The notes beneath the pieces were generated by a model. The model was not told the DNA's origin, did not search any database, and saw only the letters and a list, made by a program, of their open reading frames with translations. Both the position numbers and the translations under genes were made by a program. Below are positions 46,644-55,013 of a stretch of 64,000 nucleotides of DNA, piece after piece; position 1 is the first letter of the stretch, and each line of letters opens with the position of its first letter. The stretch is from Sphingopyxis sp. GTDB lineage: Bacteria > Pseudomonadota > Alphaproteobacteria > Sphingomonadales > Sphingomonadaceae. The stretch is from contig JAEMRT010000004.1 in NCBI GenBank assembly GCA_016463225.1, forward strand, positions 1 through 64,000. The letters are read 5' to 3'.

Positions 46644-47036
46644 TTAGGCCTTCAATTGCTCGACCATATGCGCGGTGTCGAAATAATGGATGCGCATCGA
46701 CGCCATTTTGCCCGCGTCGTCGAACGCGGTGACCTCGGCGATGTGGGTCTCGAACCGCTTGCCGCTCGATTTCGCGGTGACGGTGAAATGCAGCAGCGCG
46801 ACCGCATGTTTTTCGCCGCCGACCAGTTCCTGCCATTGCACGACGGGATTTTCCCAGAAGGTCATCACATGCGCGTAAAGCCGCTGCAGCGCATCGCGTC
46901 CGCGCCATTCGCCGCCATAAGGGAGCGAGGTCGGCTCGTAGATGACCAGATCTTCGGACATGAAGTCCGCGACCGCATCCCACTCACCGCCCGCGACGGC
47001 GGCGTACATCGCCTTGCTGGCTTCGAGCGGGGTCAT
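46644..47036 (-). CDS. SnoaL-like / NTF2-fold protein
   Basis: A 130-residue alpha+beta cone-fold protein: helix EASKAMYAAVAGGEWDAV, then YGGEWRGRDALQRLYAHV, then strands HAVALLHFTV and RFETHIAEVTAFD. Members include ketosteroid isomerases, steroid dehydratases and polyketide cyclases, so isomerisation or dehydration of a cyclic intermediate is possible. It is next to a KstD-like flavoprotein and overlaps the lipoyl-domain gene by four bases. The specific reaction cannot be read from the sequence. Confidence 0.8.
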   Translation of the reverse strand: MTPLEASKAMYAAVAGGEWDAVADFMSEDLVIYEPTSLPYGGEWRGRDALQRLYAHVMTFWENPVVQWQELVGGEKHAVALLHFTVTAKSSGKRFETHIAEVTAFDDAGKMASMRIHYFDTAHMVEQLKA

Positions 47037-47263
47037 TCGATCGTGCCGACGAGCGCGCCGACCGGATAGACTTCGCCCTCGACCCCGATCGGGCGGATGA
47101 TTCCCGCGACCTGCGCCTCGACCTCGACCGTCGTCTTGTCGGTCTCGACCGTATAAAGAATATCACCGACCTCGACGCGCTCGCCATCGCCGAACATCCA
47201 TTCGTTGAGCGTCATTTCGGTCGCCGACATGCCGACCTTCGGAATGCGCAGTTCCTCCGCCAT
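47033..47263 (-). CDS. Stand-alone lipoyl-domain protein
   Basis: A 76-residue protein that is only a biotinyl/lipoyl domain: IPKVGMSATEMTLNEWM, then VETDKTTVEVEAQVAGI with the attachment Lys43 in the DK-T hairpin. In normal 2-oxo-acid or acetoin dehydrogenases this domain is fused to the E2 acyltransferase. Here no acyltransferase domain or E3 gene follows. It lies four bases after E1-beta and overlaps the SnoaL-like gene. It presumably accepts the aldehyde or acyl group from the E1 enzyme. Confidence 0.9.
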   Translation of the reverse strand: MAEELRIPKVGMSATEMTLNEWMFGDGERVEVGDILYTVETDKTTVEVEAQVAGIIRPIGVEGEVYPVGALVGTIE

Positions 47264-47267
47264 CGCC

Positions 47268-48260
47268 TCAGCCTTTCCAGTTCATCGCGGCGCGCACCGC
47301 ATCGGCGATCGCATCCTTGTTCGGAATCCACGCCTGTTCGAGCGCATTGGCCATCGGCACCGCCGAGAAGGCGCCGCCGATGCGCGTGACCGGCGCCTTG
47401 AGCTTGCCGAACAATTTTTCGTTGAGGCGCGAGGCGATTTCGGCGCCGGTGCCATATTGCTTCACCGCTTCGTGGAGCACGACGGCGCGGCCGGTCTTTT
47501 CGACCGAGGCGGTCACCGTCGCCTCGTCATAGGGCGCAATGGTGCGCAGATCGATGACCTCGACCGAAATGCCTTCCTCGGCGAGTTTGCCGGCGATTTC
47601 GAGCGCATCAAGGACAGTGCGACCATAGGTGATGATCGAACAGTCGCCGCCTTCGCGCGTCACCGCCGCCTTGCCGAGCGGCACGATATGTCCGGGCCCC
47701 GGATCGTCCGATTTCAGGCCGTAACAAAGGATATTCTCGATGAAGATCACCGGGTCGTTGCACGCGATCGCGGCGCGCATCAGCCCCTGCGCGTCGGCGG
47801 CATTCGATGGGGTGACGACCTTCAGCCCCGCAACGTGCGCGAACCAGGCTTCGAGCATGTCCGAATGCTGGCCGCCAAAGCCAACGCCCACCCCGGTGGT
47901 GGTGCGGATCACCAGCGGCACATTGGTCTGCCCGCCCGACATGAAACGCAGTTTCGCCGCGTGGTTGACGATCTGATCCATCGCCACGGTGACGAAGTTC
48001 ATCAGCATGATCTCGGCGATCGGGCGGAAACCGGCGAGCGCGGCGCCGACGCAGGCGCCGACGATCGCCTGTTCCGAAATCGGCGTCGCGCGGACGCGGT
48101 TCTCGCCATATTTTTCGGTAAGACCAGCCGAGATTTTGAACACCCCGCCGCCCTGTTTCGCTGCGACATCCTCGCCGAGCAGGATCACGCCTTCATCCTC
48201 GGCCATCGCTTCGTCGATCGCGCGATTGATCGCCTGCGTCATCGTGATCTGGGCGCTCAT
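47268..48260 (-). CDS. 2-oxo acid/acetoin dehydrogenase E1 component, beta subunit
   Basis: A 330-residue transketolase-like E1-beta. Motifs: MTQAINRAIDEAMAEDEGVILLGEDVA at the N-terminus, RATPISEQAIVGACVGAALAGFRPIAE, then GVGFGGQHSDMLEAWFAHVAGLKVV. With E1-alpha it forms a thiamine-diphosphate alpha2beta2 enzyme that decarboxylates a 2-oxo acid or splits an acyloin and transfers the product to lipoate. The ATG at 48260 overlaps the E1-alpha stop (ATGA). Frame upstream is an E1-alpha shadow. The closest look is to acetoin and branched-chain types. Confidence 0.92.
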   Translation of the reverse strand: MSAQITMTQAINRAIDEAMAEDEGVILLGEDVAAKQGGGVFKISAGLTEKYGENRVRATPISEQAIVGACVGAALAGFRPIAEIMLMNFVTVAMDQIVNHAAKLRFMSGGQTNVPLVIRTTTGVGVGFGGQHSDMLEAWFAHVAGLKVVTPSNAADAQGLMRAAIACNDPVIFIENILCYGLKSDDPGPGHIVPLGKAAVTREGGDCSIITYGRTVLDALEIAGKLAEEGISVEVIDLRTIAPYDEATVTASVEKTGRAVVLHEAVKQYGTGAEIASRLNEKLFGKLKAPVTRIGGAFSAVPMANALEQAWIPNKDAIADAVRAAMNWKG

Positions 48261-49237
48261 GCCGCAATCTCCTCTTCGAAGACATCCTTGCGGATTTCCT
48301 CGGGTCCGGGCAGCGGGCTGTTCGCGGCAAATTCGGCCGCCGCATCCATCTGCGCGTCGAGGTCGGCGATGATCGCGTCGAGCTCCGCCTCGGTGAATTG
48401 ATGGTCGAGCATCAGCCGGCGGAGGCGCGGCAACGGATCCGCCGCCGCCATTTCGGCGAGATGCTCGGGCGGCATGTAGGAGAAGTCGGCGCCGAAGAAA
48501 TGACCGAGCATTCGGTAACACATCGCCTCGATCAGCGTCGGCCCGTCACCGGCCCGCGCGCGATCGACCGCCGCCTTGGTCGTGTTATACATCGCGATCG
48601 CGTCGTTGCCGTCGACCTTTACCCCCGCCATGCCATAGGCTTTGGCTCGCGTGACGATCGAATCGACCTTGGTGTGATCGGCGAACGCAGTGTGCTCGCC
48701 GTAACGATTGTTCTGGCACAGGAAGATCACCGGCAGCTTCCACAGCTGCGCCATGTTCATCGCCTCGTGAAACGCGCCGATGTTGGTCGCGCCGTCGCCG
48801 AAGCAGACCATCGTCACCTTGCCGTCGCCGCGGTTCTGCGACGCGAGCGCGAGGCCATTGGCGATCGGCAAACCCGATCCGACCACGCCCGTCGTCACCA
48901 TCACACCGGACTCCGGATGCGTGATGTGCATCGACCCGCCCTTGCCGCGGCAGGTGCCGCCGACCTTGCCCGCAATCTCGGCGAACAGCGGGTTCAGCGG
49001 CACGCCCTTGGCGATCTGGTCGTGCTGGCCGCGATAGGTGGTGACAAGATAATCGTCCTGATTGAGCGCCGCCATCGCCGCCGCCGACACCAGTTCCTGC
49101 CCGCGCACGGTGTAATAGATCACAGCCAGCTTGCCGGTCATCAGCAGCGAGCGGAATTTCTCGTCGGCGCGCGCGACCCGCATCGTGCGGGTATAGATGT
49201 CGCGCAGCGTGTCGCGATCGATCGAGGCTTCGGTCAT
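48257..49237 (-). CDS. 2-oxo acid/acetoin dehydrogenase E1 component, alpha subunit
   Basis: A 326-residue ThDP-dependent E1-alpha. The ThDP motif runs from GDG (147-149) through Asn152 to the NN pair at 176-177. MHITHPESGVMVTTGVVGSG and CRGKGGSMH are typical of acetoin-dehydrogenase AcoA-like proteins. The conserved Ser phosphorylation loop of mitochondrial E1 is not relevant here. Together with E1-beta and the lipoyl domain it makes an oxidative C-C cleavage module, but E2 and E3 are not encoded nearby. It lies 12 bases after the GST-like gene. Confidence 0.92.
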   Translation of the reverse strand: MTEASIDRDTLRDIYTRTMRVARADEKFRSLLMTGKLAVIYYTVRGQELVSAAAMAALNQDDYLVTTYRGQHDQIAKGVPLNPLFAEIAGKVGGTCRGKGGSMHITHPESGVMVTTGVVGSGLPIANGLALASQNRGDGKVTMVCFGDGATNIGAFHEAMNMAQLWKLPVIFLCQNNRYGEHTAFADHTKVDSIVTRAKAYGMAGVKVDGNDAIAMYNTTKAAVDRARAGDGPTLIEAMCYRMLGHFFGADFSYMPPEHLAEMAAADPLPRLRRLMLDHQFTEAELDAIIADLDAQMDAAAEFAANSPLPGPEEIRKDVFEEEIAA

Positions 49238-49248
49238 TCAGTCTCTCC

Positions 49249-49896
49249 TCAGGCGGGTTCGGCCACGCCCTGTTTATGATTGGCACTGTCGGCAGCACTC
49301 GGCCGCGCCGCGACGCGGCCCTGCCACGCGGTGAGGTTGGTCAGCGCAGGATCGAGCGGCTGCCCCACCATCGTGCCGAATTCGACAAACGAAAACAGCA
49401 GGATGTCAGCAAGGCTGAAACGGTCGCCGGCCACCCATGGCCCCGCGCCGACGATGCGGTCGATCGCCGCCAGCCCGTCGCCTGCCTGGCGCTTGAGGTC
49501 GCCCGCCGCATCGGGCAGGCACAGCATCCGCGGCTGGAACATCGGCAGCCCTTCGGCACCGCGAAAGCCCAGCGTCATCGGCACCACCGCCTGCTGATCA
49601 ATGATCCGCACCAGCATCCGCGTCTGCGCGCGTTCCTCCGCCGTCGCGCCAAGCAGCGCATGATCCGCCAGCGTCTCGTCAAGATATTCGCAGATCGCGA
49701 TACTCTCGGCGATCCGCTGGCCGTTATCGAGTTCGAGCAGCGGCGTATGACCCAGCGGGCTTTTGGCCAGGAAATCGCCCTGCCGATTCTCGCCCGCCAT
49801 GATGTCGACCAGCTGGCGTTCGACGCTGAGCCCCGTCTCGGCCAGATACATCAGCACGACGCGCGGATTGGGGCCGATCGATTGATAAAGTTTCAT
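49249..49896 (-). CDS. Glutathione S-transferase family protein
   Basis: A 215-residue GST. The N-terminal thioredoxin-like domain has LYQSIGPNPRVVLMYLAE and the GSH-binding TPLLELDNGQRIAESIAICEYL (cis-Pro and the Glu-Ser pair). The C-terminal all-helical domain has the N-capping motif DRFSLADILLFSFVEF. It might remove electrophilic intermediates or isomerise a double bond (maleylacetoacetate-isomerase-like). The start at 49896 gives the family-typical MKLYQS; nine more residues are possible upstream. It sits between the SDR and E1-alpha in the operon. Confidence 0.87.
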   Translation of the reverse strand: MKLYQSIGPNPRVVLMYLAETGLSVERQLVDIMAGENRQGDFLAKSPLGHTPLLELDNGQRIAESIAICEYLDETLADHALLGATAEERAQTRMLVRIIDQQAVVPMTLGFRGAEGLPMFQPRMLCLPDAAGDLKRQAGDGLAAIDRIVGAGPWVAGDRFSLADILLFSFVEFGTMVGQPLDPALTNLTAWQGRVAARPSAADSANHKQGVAEPA

Positions 49897-49909
49897 CGTG
49901 CCGCGCCGA

Positions 49910-50674
49910 TCAGAACTGGACACGCTTGGTAAAGCCGCCGTCGATCACCAGATGCGCCCCGGTCATATAGGGACAGGCGGGCGACGCCATGAAGACGATG
50001 CCCTTCGCGACTTCCTCCGCCTCGCCAAAACGGCCCATCGGCATCTGCGCCAAGGTCGCATCATAGAGCGCCGGGACTGCCGACTTGATGACCTCCCAAT
50101 TGCCACCCGGATAATAGATCGCGCCGGGCGACACGATATTGACGCGGATATTCTGCGCCGCGAGCGACTGGCTCAATTGCGAGCCATAGGTGATCAGCGC
50201 GGCCTTCAGCGCGTTGAACGCCTGCGGGACGATAAACGTCTCGACCGCTGCGGTCGACGACATAAAGATAATCGAGCCCGAACCCGATGCGGCGAGCGCT
50301 TCGGTCAGCACCTCGACGCCGTGGACCGCGCCCATGACGTCCATGTCGAGTCCGCGCTGCCAGTCACCTGTCGCACCCTGCCCCGAAGAGCTGGCGGTGT
50401 GGATGAAGATGTCGCAGCCGCCGAGCGCATCCCGCGCCTTGGCCAGCCATTCGCGATAGCCGTCGGGGTTGCCGGTCATGTCGAACTGTTCGCCATGCAC
50501 CTTGCCCGGCCCCGCCGCGTCGATCGCCGCGACCGCGGCCTTCACCTTTTCGGCATCGCGCGAGAAAAACGCGACATCGGCGCCCTCAGCGGCAAAAATC
50601 TTGAGCGACGCGAGCCCCAGACCGTGCGCGCCGCCGTTCATGATGACTTTCTTGCCCTTGAGACCCAGGTCCAT
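49910..50674 (-). CDS. SDR-family protein with Phe in place of the catalytic Tyr
   Basis: A 254-residue SDR fold, first gene of the eight-gene leftward operon. The cofactor loop is NGGAHGLG (about 13-20), the Ser position is FMSSTA (139-140), and the C-terminus MTGAHLVIDGGF is normal. The YxxxK motif reads FNALK (Phe153, Lys157; codon TTC at 50218-50216), so the usual proton-donating Tyr is missing. It may be inactive as a dehydrogenase, use another residue, or act as an isomerase or dehydratase. The start at 50674 follows GAGGAGGATGCG; the upstream extension is poor. Confidence 0.85.
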   Translation of the reverse strand: MDLGLKGKKVIMNGGAHGLGLASLKIFAAEGADVAFFSRDAEKVKAAVAAIDAAGPGKVHGEQFDMTGNPDGYREWLAKARDALGGCDIFIHTASSSGQGATGDWQRGLDMDVMGAVHGVEVLTEALAASGSGSIIFMSSTAAVETFIVPQAFNALKAALITYGSQLSQSLAAQNIRVNIVSPGAIYYPGGNWEVIKSAVPALYDATLAQMPMGRFGEAEEVAKGIVFMASPACPYMTGAHLVIDGGFTKRVQF

Positions 50675-50760
50675 CGCATCCTCCTCTTGTGATTTTCGAG
50701 GAGCGTAGCGGGAACGCCGAGGGTGAGACATCAGCAAAAATGTGAGCATCGGCACTCGAG

Positions 50761-50794
50761 TGGACGTCGCAGTCTGGCGCTGTGGCGACGTCCA
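50761..50794 (-). terminator. Hairpin downstream of the TonB-receptor pair
   Basis: TGGACGTCGC (50761-50770) and GCGACGTCCA (50785-50794) form a perfect 10-bp stem with a 14-base loop. It lies 49 bases after the stop of the second TonB receptor and before the SDR operon on the same strand. It lacks a clear T-tract, so termination is inferred. Confidence 0.55.
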
Positions 50795-50842
50795 GAGTTG
50801 ATTTGGCGGCCGCGGGGCATATCCAAGGGGCAGTCAGGTCCC

Positions 50843-52756
50843 CTAGAAATCGGCGGTGAGTGAGGCGAGTACGCGGCGTCCTTGCACGGGCGCGAAGCCG
50901 CCGCCGCCGAAGACGCGCCAACCGAAGACATTGGCGATGTTGCGTATTTGTAGCCGCAACGTCGCGGGCGCGTTGCCGATGGTCGCGCGGTATCGCGCGC
51001 CAATGTCGATCGTCGTGCGCGCCGGAATGTCGAGGCTGTTGTCGGCGCGCGCCGTCCGCCTGCCTTCGTGGAGAAAACGCAGATCGACCGAAGCTTGCGG
51101 AAGGCCGGGCAGCCGATAATCGGCACTCAGGTCAATGAGCAGCCCGGTCCGGCCGATCGGCCTGGTACCGAGACGCCCTTCGTCGACCGCTTGCCCCGTC
51201 ACCCGCGGCTGCAGCAGCACGGCGCCAGCCACCACATCGAGGCCCGGAAGCGGCGCACCCGAGAGCGAAAATTCGGCGCCGCGATGGATGACGGTGCCAA
51301 AGATGCGATAGATGCCGTCATGGCTGTCGATCTCGAAATAGGGTTTGCGGATGTCGAACAGCGCGGAAAGCAGCCGGATGCCGCCGGGAAAGGCATAGCG
51401 CAGTCCGATTTCCTGTTGCCTAGTGCGAAGCGCGGGTAGGGCTTCGTTTCGGTTGGCGGCGTTGCCAGGCGCGGTGCCGCTCTCCTCGAGCCCGCGCGTG
51501 GTCGCGCCATAAAGCGTCAGCCGGTCGGTCGGCGTGACGGCCAGCGCCGCATTCCACAGCCACGGCTTGCCGCGGCGACGCTCGAGCGGGCGGCCGGGCT
51601 GGGCCACCGCCTTGCGATAATCGGTGCGGGTAAGGCCGAGGTTTAGCTCGCCAACGCCGGGCCAACACGTCTCATAGCCGATTGCGAGGCTCGTCTGGCG
51701 CACGCGATCTTCGGTGAGCTCGCTATAGTCGCGATCGGGCTCGGGCCGCGGGTCGGGAACGCCGATCATCGCTGGCCCGAGATCGACCACATCATAGCCG
51801 CCATAATCGCTCTGCTTGCGCCGCCCGCGCGCCGAAACGATGAGACGGTGCCGTGTTGCGCCGGCAGCGAAGACCCGGCTGACGCGGACCTCGCCCGAGG
51901 TCGAGGCGGAAAGCTGATCCTCGCCGCTGACCACGACCAGCTGGCCGCGCCCGTCGCGATCGATCCGGTCGAAATAGAGCGAGGCGTAGTCGTCGCGCGT
52001 AAACCGGCTGTTGAACAGCCCCGCCGCAAGACCCCAGCCGCCGAGGCTTGCCTTCGCAATCCCTCCGAAATTCTGGCTATGCCCGCGCCATTCGGCCAAT
52101 TGCTGGCCATAGAATAGCCGCCGCTCAACCTTGGGGGGCAGGAAGCTGCCACCGGTATAGAGCGTCGGTGACTGCTCCTCGTCGCCATAATCATAGCGGG
52201 CGAAAAAGCCGGCGAGTTCGACGCTGTCGGCGGGTCGCCAGCGCGCGACGCCGCCATAGCTGACGAACCGGGCGCTGGCGCCGCTGACATATTGATCGTC
52301 GAACAGCCCGAAACCGAGATTGAGGCCGAACTTTTCGCTGACAGGGATCGCCGTCTCGGCGACCAGATCCGGCCCCAGATATTCGCCGCTGCTGAGCCGC
52401 AGGCTCAGAACCGCATCGGCCCCGGTACGGCGCAGTTCGGTATCGACGATCCCGGTCGGCGCTGGAAAGGGATAGCCGAACGCCGTCAACCCGAGCCGCA
52501 CCGTGCTGCCACGAACGATGACATCGGTGATGCCCCCCGCGCGGTCGAAATAGAGCCCCTCCACGCGCGCATTGCCCGCATCATTGGCTGAAAAGCCGCA
52601 CACTTCGCCGCTGGCATAGATGCCCACCGATTCGTTCCCGACGCTCCTGCCGAAACCGTCCTCGGCCTCGCGCACCGCATTTTCGTCGGTGCGTTGCGCC
52701 GGCGCAGGGTCGGCCAGCGCCAGCGCGATCAGCGCCGATCCCGTCCGCCGGATCAC
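50843..52756 (-). CDS. TonB-dependent receptor, unusual plug
   Basis: A 637-residue outer-membrane protein. A signal peptide (GSALIALALADPAPAQ) is followed by a plug-like region with ESVGIYASGEVCGFSA and the stretch GSTVRLGLTAFGYPFPAPTG (about 81-100), not the common LRGPQGTLYG plug motif. It then has a beta-barrel rich in alternating aromatic strands, ending RVLASLTADF. It starts at a GTG that overlaps the stop of the upstream receptor (GTGA), so it is translationally coupled to it. The transported ligand is unknown. Confidence 0.85.
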   Translation of the reverse strand: MIRRTGSALIALALADPAPAQRTDENAVREAEDGFGRSVGNESVGIYASGEVCGFSANDAGNARVEGLYFDRAGGITDVIVRGSTVRLGLTAFGYPFPAPTGIVDTELRRTGADAVLSLRLSSGEYLGPDLVAETAIPVSEKFGLNLGFGLFDDQYVSGASARFVSYGGVARWRPADSVELAGFFARYDYGDEEQSPTLYTGGSFLPPKVERRLFYGQQLAEWRGHSQNFGGIAKASLGGWGLAAGLFNSRFTRDDYASLYFDRIDRDGRGQLVVVSGEDQLSASTSGEVRVSRVFAAGATRHRLIVSARGRRKQSDYGGYDVVDLGPAMIGVPDPRPEPDRDYSELTEDRVRQTSLAIGYETCWPGVGELNLGLTRTDYRKAVAQPGRPLERRRGKPWLWNAALAVTPTDRLTLYGATTRGLEESGTAPGNAANRNEALPALRTRQQEIGLRYAFPGGIRLLSALFDIRKPYFEIDSHDGIYRIFGTVIHRGAEFSLSGAPLPGLDVVAGAVLLQPRVTGQAVDEGRLGTRPIGRTGLLIDLSADYRLPGLPQASVDLRFLHEGRRTARADNSLDIPARTTIDIGARYRATIGNAPATLRLQIRNIANVFGWRVFGGGGFAPVQGRRVLASLTADF

Positions 52757-54837
52757 AGCCCGAACGCCAGCCGCACCCGCACCGTGCGCGCCGCCCCCGG
52801 AGTGATCCACACATCGCTGTAGGAACTTTCGAGATAATGGGTGTCGAACAGATTTTCGGCATCAAGATGCAGGCGGACGCCCTTGGCCGCCTGCCACGAC
52901 AGATTGACCCGCGCGGTGACATAATCGGGCAGGCGAAAACCGCTCGCGACATCGTCGCCCGGCCGGGCGCCGACATAGGTCAGGCCGCCGCCGATCCCGA
53001 TCGATCCCGGCGCATCACCGTTCGACTGCCAGTATCCGTAAAGTGCCCCCGAATGTTTGGGGATATTGCTTAGCCCGCTGCCCAGCAGGGCCGCGCGGGT
53101 GTCCTCGATCACCGTCGCATCGGTATAGGCATAGACCATCGTCAGCGAAAAACGGTCGTCGAGCTTCAGATTGGTATCGAACTCGACACCCTTGCTGCGC
53201 GCGCGGCCGGCGGCGATCTGAAAACCGCTGTTCGCGGGATCGGTGACCAGAATATTGTCCTTGGTAATCCGGAACAGCGATATGGCGCCGGTCAGGCGCT
53301 GGCCCGCCAGCGCGTATTTGACGCCGCCCTCCCAGGCTTCACCGCGCTCGGGGGAAAAGGGTTCGGCGGTCGCTGCGACGCCCTGGTTGAAGCGGAAGGA
53401 TTTCCCCCAGCTGACATAGGCGGACAGATTGTCGCTCGGCGCAAAGGTAAACGCGGCGCGCGGGGAAGTTTGGGACGGGTTTTGCCTGTCCGTCCGGTCC
53501 GCGCGATAATTGACGTTCGCTTGCCGGATCCAGTCGTGGCGTACACCGAGCAACAGGCTGAAGCGGTCGCCAAGTGTGATCAGATCCTGCGCATAGAGGC
53601 TTTCGCCGCGCAGCTGTTCGAGCAGATCCTGGTTGAGCGTCGCGACTGGTTTGGGCTGCCCATAGGCCGGATTGAAAATGTCGATGTCATAAGGGTTGGC
53701 GGCAGTCGGGCTAAACCGGAAAAACCGGCGCCGCTGATCATAGCTGAAGAGGTCGCCGCCAACGCGAAACTGATGATCGAGCCCCAGCAAGGAGGCATTG
53801 ATGCTGATTTCGGCACGCGCCGACAGATCCTGCCAGTCATAGTTGTGGACGCGCAGCTGGCGGCGGAGCCGCGTTCCGACGAGCAGGCTGTTGTGCGTCG
53901 ACTGCCCGGCCAGCCGGCCATCGCGATACTGGACCCCGGTCTCGAGCGCGACGCCGTCGGCGAGGTCGATCGTCAGCGTTGCCTGATGCTGGCTGGTGCG
54001 CTGCTCCATCTGGCCGTCATTGGGTTCACCCAGAAAACGGCTGCGCGGCAGCGCCTTGCCGTCGCCGTTCACAGCGACCAGTCCGCGATCATGCGTAAAA
54101 TGAACCAGATTATATTCGAGCTGATACAGGAAACGCACCGCATCCGACGGCGCCCAGGCGAGCGACGGTGCCAGCAACAGGCGATCGGACCGGTTGAAAT
54201 CGCGGAAGCTGTCGCCGTCCTGATAGACGCCGATCACCCGCACGCCGAGCCCGCCCGCCGCGGGGCCGCCAATGTCGAAACTGCCGCGCCATGTGTCGAA
54301 GCTGCCATGGGAAAATTCGCCCCCGGCATGGAACCGGTCCTGCGGTGCTTTGGTCACGATGTTGATCGACCCGCCCGGCTCGCCCTTTCCCGACAGCGCC
54401 GACGCCGGACCCTTGAGCACCTGAAAACTCTCGACCGTCGCAACATCGCGCCGGGCGTTGAAGCCGCGGTTGGCGGAGAAGCGGTTGACGAGCAGGTCGG
54501 GCCCCTGGTTGATATCGCCCGAAAAGCCGCGGATCGCATACGCGTCCCACGCGCCGCCAAAACTGTTCTGACGCGCCATGCCGCCAGCGAGGTCGAAGAG
54601 CTGCGACAGGTCGGTAAAGCCCGCCTCGGCGATCAGCCGTTCATCAAGGACGCGCACATTCTGCGGCAGCAGCAGCGGATCGACTTCCAGCCCGTTGATG
54701 CTCGCATTGGCGGCGCGCGATCCGGTGATGACGATTTCGCCGTCCCTCTCGCTCATTTCGGTGGTCTCGGCCAGCGCCGCGCCAGGTGATCCCACGCTCG
54801 CCAACAACCACGCCGACACCAACAGCTTCTGTTTCAT
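52753..54837 (-). CDS. TonB-dependent siderophore-type receptor
   Basis: A 694-residue outer-membrane receptor. Signal peptide MKQKLLVSAWLLASVGSPGAALA, a TonB-box-like DGEIVITGSR, then the plug (YAIRGFSGDINQGPDLLVNR and LKGPASALSGKGEPGGSIN). The barrel ends RTVRVRLAFGL. The LKGPASALxGxGEPGG motif is typical of FhuA/FpvA-type ferric-siderophore receptors. A 17-bp AT-rich dyad (54877-54893) lies in the promoter region, which suits metal-responsive control. It is divergent from an ABC transporter operon and coupled to a second receptor. The start at 54837 follows GGGGGATGT. Confidence 0.92.
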   Translation of the reverse strand: MKQKLLVSAWLLASVGSPGAALAETTEMSERDGEIVITGSRAANASINGLEVDPLLLPQNVRVLDERLIAEAGFTDLSQLFDLAGGMARQNSFGGAWDAYAIRGFSGDINQGPDLLVNRFSANRGFNARRDVATVESFQVLKGPASALSGKGEPGGSINIVTKAPQDRFHAGGEFSHGSFDTWRGSFDIGGPAAGGLGVRVIGVYQDGDSFRDFNRSDRLLLAPSLAWAPSDAVRFLYQLEYNLVHFTHDRGLVAVNGDGKALPRSRFLGEPNDGQMEQRTSQHQATLTIDLADGVALETGVQYRDGRLAGQSTHNSLLVGTRLRRQLRVHNYDWQDLSARAEISINASLLGLDHQFRVGGDLFSYDQRRRFFRFSPTAANPYDIDIFNPAYGQPKPVATLNQDLLEQLRGESLYAQDLITLGDRFSLLLGVRHDWIRQANVNYRADRTDRQNPSQTSPRAAFTFAPSDNLSAYVSWGKSFRFNQGVAATAEPFSPERGEAWEGGVKYALAGQRLTGAISLFRITKDNILVTDPANSGFQIAAGRARSKGVEFDTNLKLDDRFSLTMVYAYTDATVIEDTRAALLGSGLSNIPKHSGALYGYWQSNGDAPGSIGIGGGLTYVGARPGDDVASGFRLPDYVTARVNLSWQAAKGVRLHLDAENLFDTHYLESSYSDVWITPGAARTVRVRLAFGL

Positions 54838-54876
54838 ACATCCCCCAATGATAGCGCCCCGCGCTCGATACCGGCC

Positions 54877-54893
54877 ATGATACATAATATCAT
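54877..54893. promoter_or_regulatory. AT-rich dyad upstream of the siderophore receptor
   Basis: ATGATA-CATAA-TATCAT is a perfect 6-bp inverted repeat around a 5-base centre, 40 bases before the receptor start. Fur-family sites have similar AT-rich dyads, but the match to a standard Fur box is only partial. The element lies in the 176-base region shared with the divergent ABC operon and could control both. Confidence 0.5.
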
Positions 54894-55013
54894 CGGCGGG
54901 CCGCCTATGCGGCGCACGGTGCCTCGTCAAGCAGAAATGTAATGGTATAACGTAATGTTGACTCATCGATTTTCGCGGGGCAAGAGGCGCGCTCGCTTCA
55001 CAGGAGATATGCG

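Noticed and set aside
45012-47069. 685-codon open frame antisense to the KstD-like and SnoaL-like genes
   Set aside because: Third-position GC bias explains its openness; the sense strand encodes clear families.
54931-54960. Direct GTAATG repeats as a second regulator site
   Set aside because: Two short copies 14 bases apart are off helical phase and too short to separate from chance.
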